Source: Trichosphaerium sp. ATCC 40318
Taxonomy: Eukaryota; Discosea; Flabellinia; Trichosidae
Assembly (NCBI GenBank): GCA_038496445.1
Contig: JALMLS010000420.1
Span: 62,001 to 126,000 of the forward strand
Direction: 5' to 3'
DNA length: 64,000 bases
The position numbers and the translations under genes were made by a program. Each line of letters begins with the position of its first letter. The first letter of the stretch is position 1. Below, piece by piece: positions 62,809 through 64,000 of the stretch. The notes beneath the pieces are model-generated. The model ran no database searches, was not told the DNA's origin, and saw nothing but the letters and a program-made list of their open reading frames with translations.

Positions 62809-64000
62809 ATGCGTAAGTAGAGTAACTAGAGTAATGTACACAGGCGCGAAAAAAAAATACATTACTTCTATTAGCTTATATTATTGAGCAGAGCAACGCA
62901 GCAAGAAGCGTAAACGCAAAGAGAGGAAAACTAAGCAAGGAGAGTACGAATATGTTTACCTTGATGGGGAATCATACTGTGTGTGTGGTCGCGCTCATGT
63001 TGATGGCATTCCAATGATTGGCTGCGATATTTGCGATCAATGGTATGGTTACACCTGAAACTAGTTGTACAAGCTAACACACGCGTAAGGTTTCACCAGC
63101 CATGCGTTCGTGTGGCCAAGCAAGATACAAAGGCAATTCAAAAGTATGTATGTCCGTTTTGCTCTGGACCCAAAGGAAGTACGCACTACCAGCTCTGATA
63201 TTCTTATTGAGTAATTTAAACCGATAGAAAATTATGTAAAACGCGTCAAACGGTGTTCTACGCCTTGTGTTAACTTTGAAACATGCAAGACGAATGCTAG
63301 AACAGGTTCAAAGTATTGCTCTCACAATTGCGGCATTGAACACGCATTGTTGTTATTTAAACGTAAAAAACAAGAAGAAGTGGAAGAGGAGGCTTTGTTG
63401 AAACGTAAAGTAAGCATTGTGACTGACACGCACATTTCTTCTGTTTTTTGATCAAAAGATTTTATTTTTTTGATTTTTTACCTTTTAGGAACGTGAGAGG
63501 CAACAGAGTATACTAAAACACATTTGTGATAATCCATCTGATGGTAATGACCTTCACCAAATACAAGATCATGCACTCTTGATGCAACTAGAAGAAGATG
63601 AAAAAGATAGCAATGTACAATCCAAAACAAAAATGTTTCATGTTTTGTTAAATTTTATTTTAGCGAGAACTTGAAGAGATTGCATTACAAAGAGAGGAGT
63701 TAAGAAAAGCTGTAGCTAGAGCTGAAAATTTACCTTGTAGTCCAGCAAATACAGGGAACAAGAAGCGTTACTCACGTGCCCAAGGCATCTTATATGATTG
63801 CAAAACGTGCGGTAAACCGTTTCAGCTCCATCAATACGCTCAGCACTTGGAATCTTGTTACCTAAAGAAAGAATCGCACTCCCACATTTCTGGTATAGCC
63901 CCATCATACTCAGAGGATGCCTCTCATATCGTATACTGTGATTACTTTGATGCTAAGACTAAGACATATTGCAAGAAACTTAAGGCTTCATGTCCACTGC
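62809..64000 (+). CDS. CFP1/Spp1-like PHD protein of the Set1 H3K4 methyltransferase complex (3' end cut by window)
   Basis: A 4-base first coding exon, ATGC, with donor GTAAGT joins AGCAACGC to give MQQRSKKRKRKERKTKQGEY. A PHD finger follows: SYCVCGRAHVDGIPMIGCDI, CDQW|FHQPCVRVAKQD, YVCPFC, with the C4HC3 zinc ligands. Next is a Cys/His cluster RCSTPCVNFETCKTNARTGS then KYCSHNCGIEHA, as in Spp1 and CFP1. A coiled coil (KKQEEVEEEALLKRK, RELEEIALQREELRKAVARA) comes next, and the start of the distal zinc region: CKTCGKPFQLHQYAQHLESC, YCDYFDAKTKTYCKKLKASC. No CXXC CpG-binding domain lies between the PHD finger and this region. The frame runs off the window. CFP1/Spp1 reads H3K4 methylation and guides Set1. 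Confidence 0.85.

Overview
This window is nuclear DNA from a eukaryote, very likely a compact-genome unicellular lineage. About 25 protein genes are packed into 64 kb. Almost all are cut by short introns, mostly 30-110 bp, whose donors very often read GTACG(T) and whose acceptors are TAG, CAG or AAG behind T-rich tracts. No bacterial operon signal, tRNA, rRNA or CRISPR array was seen. The gene content includes a pentafunctional AROM protein, a class II DAHP synthase, filamin repeats, an armadillo-repeat TKL-type kinase, AP-5, spartin and VPS13. This points to a free-living or parasitic protist, or an early-branching fungus-like or oomycete-like lineage. The sequence alone does not settle which, and no taxon is claimed.

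Layout. 1-2.8 kb: the end of an unknown gene, an unknown membrane protein and proteasome lid subunit Rpn7. 3-16 kb: a giant VPS13 lipid-transfer gene ending in a CAAX-like motif. 16-24.7 kb: ARM-repeat kinase, TPR protein, F-box-like protein and class II DAHP synthase. 24.9-30.9 kb: AROM, divergent from DAHP synthase, so enzymes for all seven shikimate steps except the last (chorismate synthase) lie side by side. 31-40.6 kb: a type I membrane protein with a DNRLRE-like ectodomain, an LD-motif/filamin-repeat protein, C2CD5-like protein and signal peptidase subunit SPC1. 40.7-46.5 kb: a protein built of eight repeats, pirin and spartin. 46.9-54.4 kb: EamA transporter, TVP15-like membrane protein, proteasome regulator PI31 and a kexin-type protease. 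54.9-64 kb: a 24-residue tandem-repeat protein, beta'-COP, AP-5 sigma, threonine aldolase and a CFP1/Spp1 PHD protein that runs off the end.

Genes alternate strands, with many head-to-head pairs sharing 130-300 bp (DAHPS/AROM, COPB2/AP5S1, threonine aldolase/CFP1) and tail-to-tail pairs 55-100 bp apart. A theme of membrane traffic (VPS13, COPB2, AP5S1, SPC1, C2CD5, spartin, TVP15-like, kexin) runs through the window; this is an observation, not evidence of co-regulation.

The most unusual items are: two repeat proteins of unknown family that may share a cryptic 14-residue core; a 266-bp perfect-ended inverted-repeat element sitting exactly on a splice donor; the CAAX-like tail on VPS13; the DAHPS/AROM pair; and the recurrent palindrome CACGTG. 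Exon boundaries were assigned by eye from splice signals, reading frame and family similarity; gene ends are more reliable than every internal junction.
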